Assembly: GCF_913773995.1 (NCBI RefSeq)
Contig: NZ_CAJYES010000134.1
Span: forward strand, 1-64,000
DNA: 64,000 bases
From: an uncultured Pseudacidovorax sp.
GTDB lineage: Bacteria; Pseudomonadota; Gammaproteobacteria; Burkholderiales; Burkholderiaceae_C
Reading direction: 5' to 3'
The notes under the pieces are model-generated. The model was not told the origin of the DNA and did no database searches. It saw nothing but the letters and a program-made list of their open reading frames with translations. Positions 17,296 through 26,476 of the stretch are shown piece after piece. Made by a program: the position numbers and the translations under genes. Position 1 is the first letter of the stretch, and each line of letters begins with the position of its first letter.

Positions 17296-18276
17296 TCAAT
17301 AAAGCCCCAGCTCGCGCGTCTTGACCCGCGCCAGACCCAGCAACGCATCGGTGAAGGGCGTGGCCAGCCCGACGCCCTCGGCCAGTTCGCGCACGGCGCT
17401 GACCAGCGCATCGAGTTCCACCGGCCGGCCGGCCTCCACGTCCTGCAGCATCGAGGTCTTGAAGGCGCCCAGCTTGCGGGTGACGGCATGGCGGTCCTCG
17501 GGCATCTCGGCGATGGGCACACCGATGCGTTCGCCGACGGTGCGGGCCTCCAGCATGACGGCCGAGATGAAGCCGCGCAGCAGGTCGTCGGCCAGGATGC
17601 GATCGGTGGTCGCGCCCGTCAGCGCGCTTATGGGGTTGACCGTCATGTTGCCCCAGAGCTTGTACCAGACGTCCTTCTGGATCTGCGGCGACACGCGGGC
17701 GTCGATGCCGCCGCGTTGTAGCAGGTCGGCCAGGCGCTGCACCCGCTCGGTCGGCTCGCCGGAGGGCTCGCCGATGATCAGGCCGTTGCCGAAGTGGTGG
17801 CGCACCACGCCGGGCCCGTCCAGCGCGCAGCTGGCATGCACGACGCCGCCGATCACGTGATGGCCGGGAATGGCCGCCGCGATGCGCCCGTCCGGATCGA
17901 CGGCCGACAGGCGCCGGCCCGCCAGCGGGCCACCGAAGCCGCCATCGAGGAACCACCAGGGCACGCCGTTCATGGCGGTGAGCACGACGGTGTCCGGCCC
18001 CAGCAGCGGGCCGATGCGCTCGGCCACGGCCGCGAGCGCGGGCGCCTTGACGGCGACGATCACCACGTCCTGCGGGCCGAGGACGGCGGGATCCTCCACC
18101 GCATTCACCGGCACGCGTGTGGCGACGCCGCCCGGGCGCACCAGCTGCAGGCCGTTCGCCTGCAGCGCCTGAAGCGTGGCGCCGCGCGCCACCACGTTCA
18201 GCCGCTCGCCCGCCTGGGCCAGGGCCACGCCCAGCCAGCCGCCGATGGCGCCGGCACCGTAGATGCAGATCTTCAT
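17296..18276 (-). CDS. 2-dehydropantoate 2-reductase family protein
   Basis: A 326-residue NADPH-dependent reductase. The Rossmann motif GAGAIGGWLG is at residues 7-16, the conserved VVIVAVKAPAL and TAMNGVPWWFL segments follow, and the C-terminal helical domain has KDVWYKLWGNMTVNPISALTGAT with the catalytic Lys and substrate Asn. True PanE enzymes reduce ketopantoate; this copy sits with an aldolase and a solute-binding protein rather than pantothenate genes, so it may act on another 2-keto acid. Spacing to the upstream aldolase is 97 bases. Confidence 0.88.
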   Translation of the reverse strand: MKICIYGAGAIGGWLGVALAQAGERLNVVARGATLQALQANGLQLVRPGGVATRVPVNAVEDPAVLGPQDVVIVAVKAPALAAVAERIGPLLGPDTVVLTAMNGVPWWFLDGGFGGPLAGRRLSAVDPDGRIAAAIPGHHVIGGVVHASCALDGPGVVRHHFGNGLIIGEPSGEPTERVQRLADLLQRGGIDARVSPQIQKDVWYKLWGNMTVNPISALTGATTDRILADDLLRGFISAVMLEARTVGERIGVPIAEMPEDRHAVTRKLGAFKTSMLQDVEAGRPVELDALVSAVRELAEGVGLATPFTDALLGLARVKTRELGLY

Positions 18277-18373
18277 GGGATGGGTCCGAAAGTCGCAAAG
18301 CCGCGATGGGCGACGATGCTAGTCGCCCGGGCGGCTCCGTGCGCGTAACGCGGCGGGCGGTGGCCGCGGACGC

Positions 18374-19153
18374 TTAGGCGCGGTAGCCCGGATCGAGCCG
18401 GTCCACCTGTCGCACCAGCGCGTCGAAGACGTCCTGGCCGGCACCCTGCTTGGGGTGGAACTGCAGCGCGTCGCGCTTGCACTGCTCGGCGATGGCCTCG
18501 GCCACCGGGATCGGCGTGCCCATGCTCATCGTCGCCAGTTGCACCTCGCAGGCGCGCTGCAGCGTCCACAGCGTGACGAAGGCCTGCGGCAGCGTCTGCC
18601 CCCAGACCAGCAGACCGTGGTTGCGCAGAATGACGGCCGGCTTGTCGCCGATGCTGGCCAGCAGGCGCGGGCCCTCGTCGGCATGCACCGTCACGCCCTC
18701 GAAGTCGTGGTAGGCCACGCGCCCATGCAGCTGCGCGCTGTAGAAGTTGGACAGCGACAGCCCGCCCTGCACGCAGGCCACGGCCATGCCGGCGGTGGTG
18801 TGGGTGTGCATCACGCAATGCGCACCGGGCAGCCCGTCGTGGATGGCGGCATGCACGGTGAAGCCCGCGGGATTCACCGGGTGCGGCGAGCCATCGAGGA
18901 CCCGGCCCGCCAGGTCGATCTTGACCAGGTTGCTGGCCGTGACCTCGCTGTAGTGCAGGCCGAAGGGGTTGATCAGGAACTGCTTGTCGCCGCCCGTGAC
19001 GCTGCCGGGCAGGCGGACGGTGATGTGGTTGTAGACCATCTCCGTCCAGCCCAGCATCGCGAAGACGCGGTAGCAGGCGGCCAGCTCCACGCGGGCCGCC
19101 CGCTCGTCGGGATGCAGGTTGGGATGGATCAGCGACGAGGCCGGCAAGGTCAT
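18374..19153 (-). CDS. Class II aldolase/adducin family protein
   Basis: A 259-residue zinc-dependent aldolase-fold protein (fuculose-phosphate aldolase/RhaD type). Visible are the early YNHITVRLPG motif, the zinc site HCVMHTHTTAGMAVAC, and RNHGLLVWGQTLPQAF with the third His. Members cleave phosphorylated or free hydroxy-aldehydes and keto acids, or act as decarboxylases; the substrate cannot be told. The gene starts 22 bases after the Bug protein stop. Confidence 0.9.
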   Translation of the reverse strand: MTLPASSLIHPNLHPDERAARVELAACYRVFAMLGWTEMVYNHITVRLPGSVTGGDKQFLINPFGLHYSEVTASNLVKIDLAGRVLDGSPHPVNPAGFTVHAAIHDGLPGAHCVMHTHTTAGMAVACVQGGLSLSNFYSAQLHGRVAYHDFEGVTVHADEGPRLLASIGDKPAVILRNHGLLVWGQTLPQAFVTLWTLQRACEVQLATMSMGTPIPVAEAIAEQCKRDALQFHPKQGAGQDVFDALVRQVDRLDPGYRA

Positions 19154-19175
19154 GGCGATCCGTCCCCCTGCGCGC

Positions 19176-20162
19176 TCAACCCTCGGCCGTGAAGCCGACT
19201 TCCTTGACGATGGGCGCCCACTTGGCCGTGTCCTTCTTGGTCAGCTCGGCCAGTTCGGCAGGGCTCGAGGACATGGCTTCCAGGCCGAAGGTGCCCAGGC
19301 CGTCGATCACGTCCTTCTGCGCCAGGGCATTCTTCATGCCGGTGTTCAGGCGGGCGACCAGGTCGGGGTTGGCCTTGGGCGGCAGGAAGAAGGCGAACCA
19401 CTCGCTGTGCGCCATGTTGATGCCCTGCTCCATCAGCGTGGGCACGTCGGGCGCGAAGCGGCTGCGCTTGGTGCCCGACACCGACAGGATGCGCACCTTG
19501 CCCGTGGTCAGGTGCTGGGTGATGTCACCGATCGGGCCCGACACGGCCGAGATGTTGCCGCCAAGCAGGTCCAGCATGGCCGGCTGCGTGCCGCGGTAGG
19601 CGGCGTGCTTGAGCTCGACGCCCGCGCTCTTGCCGATGAGCGCACCCACGAAGTGCGGCGTGGAACCGGCGGCCGGCGAACCGAAGTTGGCGCCGGTCGG
19701 GTTGGCCTTGGCCCAGGCCAGGAAGTCGGCCACCGTCTTGACGTTGGCCGGCACGGCGGGGCCGACGGCGAAGCCGAAGTCGAACACGCAGCCCAGGCTT
19801 ACCGGGGTGAGGTCGGTCTGCGGGTCGTACGACAGCTTCTTGTAGATGTGGGGATAGATCGTCAGCATCGACGTGGGCGTCTGCAGGATCGTCGTGCCGT
19901 CGGCCGGGCGGGCCTTGATGTAGTTGATGGCGATCTGGCCGCCGGCACCGGTGCGGTTGTCCACCACCACGGCCTTGGCGTAGTCGGGCTGCAGCTTCTG
20001 CGCCACGCGGCGGCAGATGGTGTCGGAGGTGCCCCCGGCCGCGAAGCCGGTGACGATGGTGGCGTTCTCCAGCGTGGCCTGGGCGAAGGCCTGCTGGCCG
20101 ATGCCGGCGAGCAGCGCCGAGGCGCCGGTGGTCTGCAGCAGGTGGCGGCGGGTGATCTGCAT
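19176..20162 (-). CDS. Bug family tripartite tricarboxylate transporter substrate-binding protein
   Basis: A 328-residue periplasmic binding protein (TctC/Bug family). It begins ITRRHLLQTTGASALLAG, a twin-arginine-like signal cleaved near AFAQ. The family motifs IVTGFAAGGTSDTICR, VVVDNRTGAGGQIAI, NFGSPAAGSTPHF and AYRGTQPAMLDLLGG follow. Bug proteins bind carboxylates; many are orphans with no TctA/TctB partner, as here. The message would carry a hairpin plus T7 stretch 23 bases before the ATG, so the operon is probably regulated by attenuation. GGAG lies 7 bases before the ATG. First gene of a four-gene operon. Confidence 0.93.
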   Translation of the reverse strand: MQITRRHLLQTTGASALLAGIGQQAFAQATLENATIVTGFAAGGTSDTICRRVAQKLQPDYAKAVVVDNRTGAGGQIAINYIKARPADGTTILQTPTSMLTIYPHIYKKLSYDPQTDLTPVSLGCVFDFGFAVGPAVPANVKTVADFLAWAKANPTGANFGSPAAGSTPHFVGALIGKSAGVELKHAAYRGTQPAMLDLLGGNISAVSGPIGDITQHLTTGKVRILSVSGTKRSRFAPDVPTLMEQGINMAHSEWFAFFLPPKANPDLVARLNTGMKNALAQKDVIDGLGTFGLEAMSSSPAELAELTKKDTAKWAPIVKEVGFTAEG

Positions 20163-20185
20163 GGGAGGTCTCCGGAACAGGAAGG

Positions 20186-20208
20186 AAAAAAACGGGCGCG
20201 ACGCGCCC
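20186..20208 (-). terminator. Terminator-like hairpin in the leader of the Bug operon
   Basis: Read on the minus strand: GGGCGC, loop GTC, GCGCCC, one G, then seven T residues (20192-20186), ending 23 bases before the Bug ATG. No minus-strand gene lies directly upstream (radA is on the plus strand), so it is not explained as the end of another transcript. Confidence 0.7.
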
Positions 20209-20303
20209 GATGGATGGCAGGCATTGTTCCAGCGCGTCCGGCTGTCGGGCCTTCTGGTTTACGCGAGCCCGGCGCCCTGTCCGGAGGCGTGCGGGCGGGT
20301 CCC

Positions 20304-20309
20304 TACACT
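20304..20309 (+). promoter_or_regulatory. Candidate -10 (TACACT) of radA
   Basis: TACACT ends only 6 bases before the radA ATG, which would put the transcription start at or next to the start codon. No Shine-Dalgarno is seen. The -35 is weak. Confidence 0.4.
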
Positions 20310-20315
20310 CGGCCG

Positions 20316-21698
<1,383 letters not shown>

Positions 21699-21788
21699 GC
21701 TCCTGCGTTAGTTCCAGCACCGCGCGTCGGCGAGTGCCGAGGTGCTGCGCCACTGCGTCCCGCCTGCTCAGAGCGCGGCCTGTGCCTA

Positions 21789-21818
21789 CAGACACACCCG
21801 GTGCCCGCCGCCTAGAAT
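21789..21818 (+). promoter_or_regulatory. Candidate promoter for the BCCT transporter
   Basis: CAGACA (21789-21794), an 18-base spacer and TAGAAT (21813-21818). It would give a leader of about 240 bases before the transporter. Confidence 0.45.
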
Positions 21819-21824
21819 CCGCGC

Positions 21825-22062
21825 CTTCGTTTCGCCCTATCCGGCCATCCGCGCCGGTAGTCTGGTCCTCGGGGCGGCCCTGCAGCCGCCCGCCCCTCGT
21901 CCGTGGATAGGTTCGCGCATCGCCCGATGCGCGACGTCGTCCGCGGGTGTGTCATCCATCAGCGCCAAGGTCACGATGCAGCACGCGTGGTGACCGCATG
22001 GACGGCTCTTCCCATGGAAGGCGCTCGACCGTGCAGGCGCACCGATCGAGGAGGAGTGCGCC
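21825..22062 (+). promoter_or_regulatory. Long structured 5' leader of the BCCT gene
   Basis: The gap between radA and the transporter is 364 bases with no gene. It holds CGCGCATCG/CGATGCGCG (21914-21922 and 21925-21933), GGTCAC/GTGACC near 21970-21996, CATGG/CCATG near 22000-22017, and GGCGC at about 22019 that can pair with GCGCC (22058-22062) across the strong Shine-Dalgarno GAGGAGGAG (22048-22056). I match it to no known riboswitch class. Confidence 0.45.
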
Positions 22063-23577
22063 ATGCAACTCATCGTTTCCGCGGCCATCATCGGGGCCGT
22101 GGTGCTCTGGGGCCTGATGTCGCCCCGCACGCTCGACAGCGTTTTCAGCACGCTGCTCGCCGACATCACCCGCACCTTCGGCTGGTTCTACCTGTGGGTG
22201 GTGCTGGGCCTGGTGCTGTTGGCCTTCTTCCTGGCCGTGAGCCGCTATGGCGACCTCAAGCTCGGCGACGAGGACGACGAGCCCGAGTTCTCCCTGGGCG
22301 CCTGGTTCTCGATGCTGTTCGCGGCCGGCATGGGCATCGGCCTGGTGTTCTGGGGCGTGGCCGAGCCGGTGTCGCACTACGTCACGCCGCCGCCGGGCAT
22401 CGCGCCCAACACGGCGGACGCTGCGGGCGCGGCCATGCGCTATTCCTTCTTCCACTGGGGCTTCCATCCCTGGGCCATCTACGGCATCGTGGGCCTGGCC
22501 ATCAGCTTCTTCACCTTCCGGCGCAAGGCCTTGCCGCTGGTGAGCTCCGCCACCGAGGCGCTGCCCTGGGCCTGGGTGCGTCGGCTGTCGCCGGTGGTCA
22601 ACGTGCTGGCCGTGGTCGCCACGGCCTTCGGCGTCGCCGCGTCGCTGGGCATGGGCGCCACGCAGATCGGCGCCGGTCTGGAGCAGGCCTTCGGCCTGCC
22701 CGACAGCCGATGGACGGAGTCGGCCATCATCGTGGTGACCACCGTGCTGTTCATCACCTCGGCCGTGAGCGGCGTGGAGCGGGGCGTGAAGTGGCTGTCC
22801 ATCGGCAACCTGATCGTGGCCGGCCTGCTGGCGCTGGTGGTGATGTGCCTGGGGCCGACCATCGCCATCATCGACACCTTTACCGCCACCCTGGGTTCCT
22901 ACCTCAGCGACTTCGTGCGAATGAGCCTGCGCATGACGCCCTTCCGCCAGAGCTCGTGGATCGGCGACTGGACCATCTTCTACTGGGCCTGGTGGCTGGC
23001 CTGGTCGCCCTTCGTGGGCCTGTTCATCGCACGCGTGTCGCGCGGGCGCACGGTGCGCCAGTTCCTGGTGGGCACCGTGCTGGCGCCCAGCCTGGTGGGC
23101 TTCGCCTGGTTCGCGGTGTTCGGCGGCACGGCGCTCAACTACGAGATCTTCCGCGGCGTGCCGCTGGCCGAGGCCGTCGCGTCCAATGTGTCGAGCGCGA
23201 TGTTCGTGATGTTCGACGCGATGCCCGGCGGCGCCATCCTGTCCGTCGTGGCCACCATCCTGGTGTTCGTCTTTTTCGTCACCTCGGGCGACTCGGCCAC
23301 GCTGGTGCTTGGGACCATGAGCACGCAGGGCAACCCCAACCCGCCCAACCGCGTCAAGATCATGTGGGGCGTGCTCGTGGCGGCCATCGCGCTGAGCCTG
23401 CTGCTGGCGGGCGGCTTGAACGCGGTGCAGACGGCCACCATCGTGTTCGCACTGCCCTTCGCGCTGGTGCTGGTGCTGATGGCGATCTCCGTCACCTGGG
23501 CGATCCGCCACGACTGGGATGAGGAGCAGAAGCGTGATCGCGCCCTGCGCCGCCGGATGCGCGAGATGGTCAAGTGA
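22063..23577 (+). CDS. BCCT family betaine/choline/carnitine transporter
   Basis: A 504-residue transporter with 12 hydrophobic helices. The BCCT signatures are present: GAWFSMLFAAGMGIGLVFWG with AEPVSHY, the Trp-rich FYWAWWLAWSPFVGLFIARVSRGRTVR, and FVFFVTSGDSATLVLGTMST. Members import compatible solutes such as glycine betaine, usually with sodium or protons; the exact substrate is not decidable. Both termini are short, so a large osmosensing tail like that of BetP is absent. A very strong Shine-Dalgarno precedes the ATG but can be buried in a leader hairpin. Confidence 0.93.
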   Translation: MQLIVSAAIIGAVVLWGLMSPRTLDSVFSTLLADITRTFGWFYLWVVLGLVLLAFFLAVSRYGDLKLGDEDDEPEFSLGAWFSMLFAAGMGIGLVFWGVAEPVSHYVTPPPGIAPNTADAAGAAMRYSFFHWGFHPWAIYGIVGLAISFFTFRRKALPLVSSATEALPWAWVRRLSPVVNVLAVVATAFGVAASLGMGATQIGAGLEQAFGLPDSRWTESAIIVVTTVLFITSAVSGVERGVKWLSIGNLIVAGLLALVVMCLGPTIAIIDTFTATLGSYLSDFVRMSLRMTPFRQSSWIGDWTIFYWAWWLAWSPFVGLFIARVSRGRTVRQFLVGTVLAPSLVGFAWFAVFGGTALNYEIFRGVPLAEAVASNVSSAMFVMFDAMPGGAILSVVATILVFVFFVTSGDSATLVLGTMSTQGNPNPPNRVKIMWGVLVAAIALSLLLAGGLNAVQTATIVFALPFALVLVLMAISVTWAIRHDWDEEQKRDRALRRRMREMVK

Positions 23578-23653
23578 TCCGGGTTGACCCGCAGCGCGGC
23601 CTGCGGATGTCCGCAATGCGGGCCAGCGGCGCGAGCAGGGACAATCCGCCGCC

Positions 23654-24124
23654 ATGACTCTCTCGAAAATCCTCGTCCCGGTCGCGGGACTGGCCCTGCT
23701 GGTGATCGGCTGGCGCAGCTATGGCCTGGCTGGCGTCGTCGGCGTGGCCGGCGGCATCATGATGTTCCTGCTGCTGCACTTCACCCGCACGATGACCGTG
23801 CTTCGCCGCGCCGGCAACCGGCCGATGGGCTATGTGGACAGCGCCGTGATGTTCAATGCCAAGCTCAAGCCGCGCATGACGCTGCTGCACGTGATCGCCA
23901 TGACCCGCTCGATCGGTGCCGCGCAGACGCCCGAAGGCATCCAGCCCGAGGTGTTCCGCTGGACGGACAACGGCGACTCCTATGTGGACGCGACCTTCCT
24001 TGAAGGCAAGCTCCAGGAATGGAAGCTGACCCGGCCGGCGCAGGTGGAGGATGACGTGGCCGTGGCGCCCGTGCCTGCCGAGGCAACGGTTGCCGTGACG
24101 GGGGTAGCGCCCGACCCGCGTTGA
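23654..24124 (+). CDS. Conserved membrane-anchored protein, unknown function
   Basis: A 156-residue protein with two N-terminal hydrophobic helices (about residues 6-22 and 26-45), then a soluble part with TMTVLRRAGNRPMGYVDSAVMFNAKL and FRWTDNGDSYVDATFLEGKLQEWKL, and a Val/Ala/Pro tail. Similar Burkholderiales proteins are often labelled glycerate kinase, but no kinase motif is visible and I do not support that name. GACAAT ends 8 bases before the ATG, a possible -10 for a near-leaderless message. Confidence 0.7.
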   Translation: MTLSKILVPVAGLALLVIGWRSYGLAGVVGVAGGIMMFLLLHFTRTMTVLRRAGNRPMGYVDSAVMFNAKLKPRMTLLHVIAMTRSIGAAQTPEGIQPEVFRWTDNGDSYVDATFLEGKLQEWKLTRPAQVEDDVAVAPVPAEATVAVTGVAPDPR

Positions 24125-24144
24125 GCGCGCTGTTCGTCAGCGAA

Positions 24145-24217
24145 CCCGTTCGCCCTGAGCTTGTCGAAGGGCTTTGATCCGCACCTGACCGGTTTCGACA
24201 GGCTCAGCCCGAACGGC
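24145..24217. repeat. Inverted pair of REP elements
   Basis: CCCGTTCGCCCTGAGCTTGT and GAAGGGC (arm 24145-24172) face an inverted copy at 24191-24217 (TTTCGACAGGCTCAGCCCGA then ACGG), with an 18-base loop. Same family as the last unit at 12056-12077. It lies between convergent genes and could form a long hairpin on either strand. Confidence 0.85.
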
Positions 24218-24323
24218 CCAGGTTCACTGACTGGCGTTGCGCGTGGAGGGGCTATTCCGCGGCCCGGAGGGGCGTGCCCCCACTATCAGGCGCGCCTTCC
24301 TTCGAAGCAGAGGTGCGAAATCC

Positions 24324-25379
24324 TCAGAACGGCGGCCCGTCGTCGTCGGCCGTGGCCGTCGTTGCCGTGATTCCAGCCGCAGCCTTCGCCGCAGTCATCG
24401 CGGCCTCCGTCCCCTTGGCCGCCCCCACCTGCGACTCGGTCCGGGGCGCTGGCGCGGCAGCCGCCGCCATCCCCGGCTCCATCTCCCCGCCCAGCGCCTC
24501 CAGCAGCGCGGGCAGCAACTGCCCCAGCTCGCCGGTCACGATGGCGGCATCGGTGTCGAAGCCCTCGTCCTTGGCCTGCGCATCGCTGCCGGCGCCGTCG
24601 AACACGCCTTCCAGGAACTGCAGCTTGCGCAGCTGCATGCCCTCGGTCAGCTCGAAGGAGACGCGGTCTTCCCAGGTCAGCGCCAGGCGCGTCGGCCGTT
24701 TGCCCTGGGCGATGTGTTCGCGCACCTCCTCGATGTCCAGCGGATGCTTGGCATAGCGCACCACGGCCTTGGAATCGTCCGTGGCCTTGAGCTCGCAGTC
24801 GCGGTCGATGGAGAAGCCCGCCGGCGGCTCCTGCGTGGCCAGCCAGCCGGCCATGGCGCTGCCGGGCTCCACTTGCGTGTGGAAGGCCGACACGCCGAAG
24901 CCGTCCAGCGCCTTCACCAGGGCCGTCACCACGCCGTCGGCGCGGGCTTGGTTGGAGGTGTCGAGCGTCAGCCGGCGGGCCGTGGGGTCGATCCACACGG
25001 CGATGCGCGCATGGCGGGTGAAGGCCATGGGCAGCAGCTCCTGGGTGATGTCTTCCTTGAGTTGCTTCTTCTCCTTCTTGCCGGGCTGGCGGCCGGTCTG
25101 CTGCTCGATCTGGGCGCAGCGCTCGTCCAGCTTGCGGCGCACCACCGAGGCGGGCAGCGTCTTGCTCTCGACCATGTATTCCAGCAGCCACTGGCCGCCG
25201 ATGGATTCGAGCAAGGGCCCTTGCGCCTGGCCGCGGGGTTCGATCCAGCCGGCGGACGATTCCTGCGTCGCGCCGCAGGGCACGAAGCGCTCCTTCTCCA
25301 GCTGCTGCTGGGCGGCGTCGAAGTCGGGCGCCCAGGCGGGCTCGATGCGGAAGCTGATGACGTTCTTGAAACGGGGCAC
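24324..25379 (-). CDS. rdgC: Recombination-associated protein RdgC with extended C-terminus
   Basis: A 351-residue DNA-binding ring protein; usual length is about 300. It starts MPRFKNVISFRIE and has the family motifs FVPCGATQESSAGWIEP, QLLPMAFTRHARIAVWIDP and RYAKHPLDIEEVREHI. RdgC coats double-stranded DNA and restrains RecA. The last 50 residues are a low-complexity Ala/Thr/Glu tail ending TADDDGPPF, which looks like the acidic DDDIPF tip of single-strand binding protein. That likeness is seen in the sequence; any shared binding role is speculation. Confidence 0.93.
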   Translation of the reverse strand: MPRFKNVISFRIEPAWAPDFDAAQQQLEKERFVPCGATQESSAGWIEPRGQAQGPLLESIGGQWLLEYMVESKTLPASVVRRKLDERCAQIEQQTGRQPGKKEKKQLKEDITQELLPMAFTRHARIAVWIDPTARRLTLDTSNQARADGVVTALVKALDGFGVSAFHTQVEPGSAMAGWLATQEPPAGFSIDRDCELKATDDSKAVVRYAKHPLDIEEVREHIAQGKRPTRLALTWEDRVSFELTEGMQLRKLQFLEGVFDGAGSDAQAKDEGFDTDAAIVTGELGQLLPALLEALGGEMEPGMAAAAAPAPRTESQVGAAKGTEAAMTAAKAAAGITATTATADDDGPPF

Positions 25380-25478
25380 GGCGGGTCGGCGGGAAAAACG
25401 CGAAGCGGGCGATTGTGCGTGCGCCGTGTGCCCGGCACCGCCCGCGGCGCCTGTAAGTCCGAGTAAAAGCCGGGGCAG

Positions 25479-25501
25479 GCCGGCGCCTTAAAATCGCCGG
25501 C
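25479..25501 (+). promoter_or_regulatory. Dyad operator overlapping the ilvE -10
   Basis: GCCGGCG (25479-25485) and CGCCGGC (25495-25501) flank TAAAAT (25489-25494), the likely -10 of ilvE. A symmetric site over a -10 suggests a repressor-binding site, since most of it would not be transcribed. Confidence 0.45.
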
Positions 25502-25535
25502 TCCCCGCATTTCTCCCTGCAAGGACAAGCAAGAC

Positions 25536-26471
25536 ATGAGCGCGATCCCCTCGCTGGCCGACCGTGACGGCAAGATCTGGATGGACGGTGAACTCGTCGA
25601 CTGGCGCGACGCGAAGATCCATGTGCTGACCCACACGCTGCACTACGGCTGCGGCGCCTTCGAAGGGGTGCGGGCCTACAACACCGTGAATGGCACCGCC
25701 ATCTTCCGCCTTGAAGAGCACACCGAGCGCCTCTACAACAGCGCCAAGATCCTGCGCATGAACATTCCGTTCAGCAAGGAGCAGCTCAACGAGGCGCAGA
25801 AGGAAGTGGTGCGGGCCAACCAGCTCGAAAGCTGCTACCTGCGCCCGCTGGTCTGGATCGGCTCCGAGAAGCTGGGCGTGAGCCCCAAGGGCAACACCAT
25901 CCACGCCATGGTCGCGGCCTGGGCCTGGGGCGCCTACCTGGGCGAAGAAGGCCTCAAGCGCGGCATCCGCGTCAAGACCAGCAGCTACACCCGCCACCAC
26001 GTCAACATCACCATGACGCAGGCCAAGGCGGTCTCCAACTACAGCAACTCCATCCTGGCCAACATGGAGGCCACGGAAGACGGCTACGACGAGGCCCTGC
26101 TGCTCGACGCCGCCGGCTTCGTCAGCGAAGGCGCGGGCGAGAACATCTTCGTGGTCAAGGGTGGCACGATCTACACGCCCGACCTGTCGGCCGGCGCGCT
26201 CAACGGCATCACGCGCAACACCATCCTGCACATCGCCAAGGACCTCGGAATCGAGGTGGTGCAGAAGCGCATTACGCGCGACGAGGTCTACATCGCCGAC
26301 GAGGCCTTCTTCACCGGCACCGCCGCCGAGGTCACGCCCATCCGCGAGCTGGACCGGGTGGAGATCGGCATCGGCAGCCGCGGCCCCGTGACCGAGAAGG
26401 TGCAGAACGCCTTCTTCGACATCGTCAACGGCCGCAATCCCAAGTACGCCCACTGGCTCACCAAGGTCTGA
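25536..26471 (+). CDS. ilvE: Branched-chain amino acid aminotransferase
   Basis: A 311-residue class IV PLP aminotransferase. It makes Leu, Ile and Val from their 2-keto acids with glutamate. The PLP Lys is Lys164 in TQAKAVSNYSNS; THTLHYGCGAFEGVRAY, VWIGSEKLGVSP, FVSEGAGENIFVVKGG and FFTGTAAEVTPI are all family signatures. An AAGGACAAG stretch upstream supplies a Shine-Dalgarno. The zf-CHCC gene begins 5 bases after the stop, so the two are cotranscribed. Confidence 0.97.
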   Translation: MSAIPSLADRDGKIWMDGELVDWRDAKIHVLTHTLHYGCGAFEGVRAYNTVNGTAIFRLEEHTERLYNSAKILRMNIPFSKEQLNEAQKEVVRANQLESCYLRPLVWIGSEKLGVSPKGNTIHAMVAAWAWGAYLGEEGLKRGIRVKTSSYTRHHVNITMTQAKAVSNYSNSILANMEATEDGYDEALLLDAAGFVSEGAGENIFVVKGGTIYTPDLSAGALNGITRNTILHIAKDLGIEVVQKRITRDEVYIADEAFFTGTAAEVTPIRELDRVEIGIGSRGPVTEKVQNAFFDIVNGRNPKYAHWLTKV

Positions 26472-26476
26472 TCGCC

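Noticed and set aside
21749-21756. GCCACTGC, similar to the conserved core of the cobalamin riboswitch
   Set aside because: The rest of the B12 box and peripheral stems are absent, and the site lies upstream of the likely promoter of the transporter.
23654-24124. Glycerate kinase annotation
   Set aside because: The protein is 156 residues with two membrane helices and lacks any kinase or nucleotide-binding motif.
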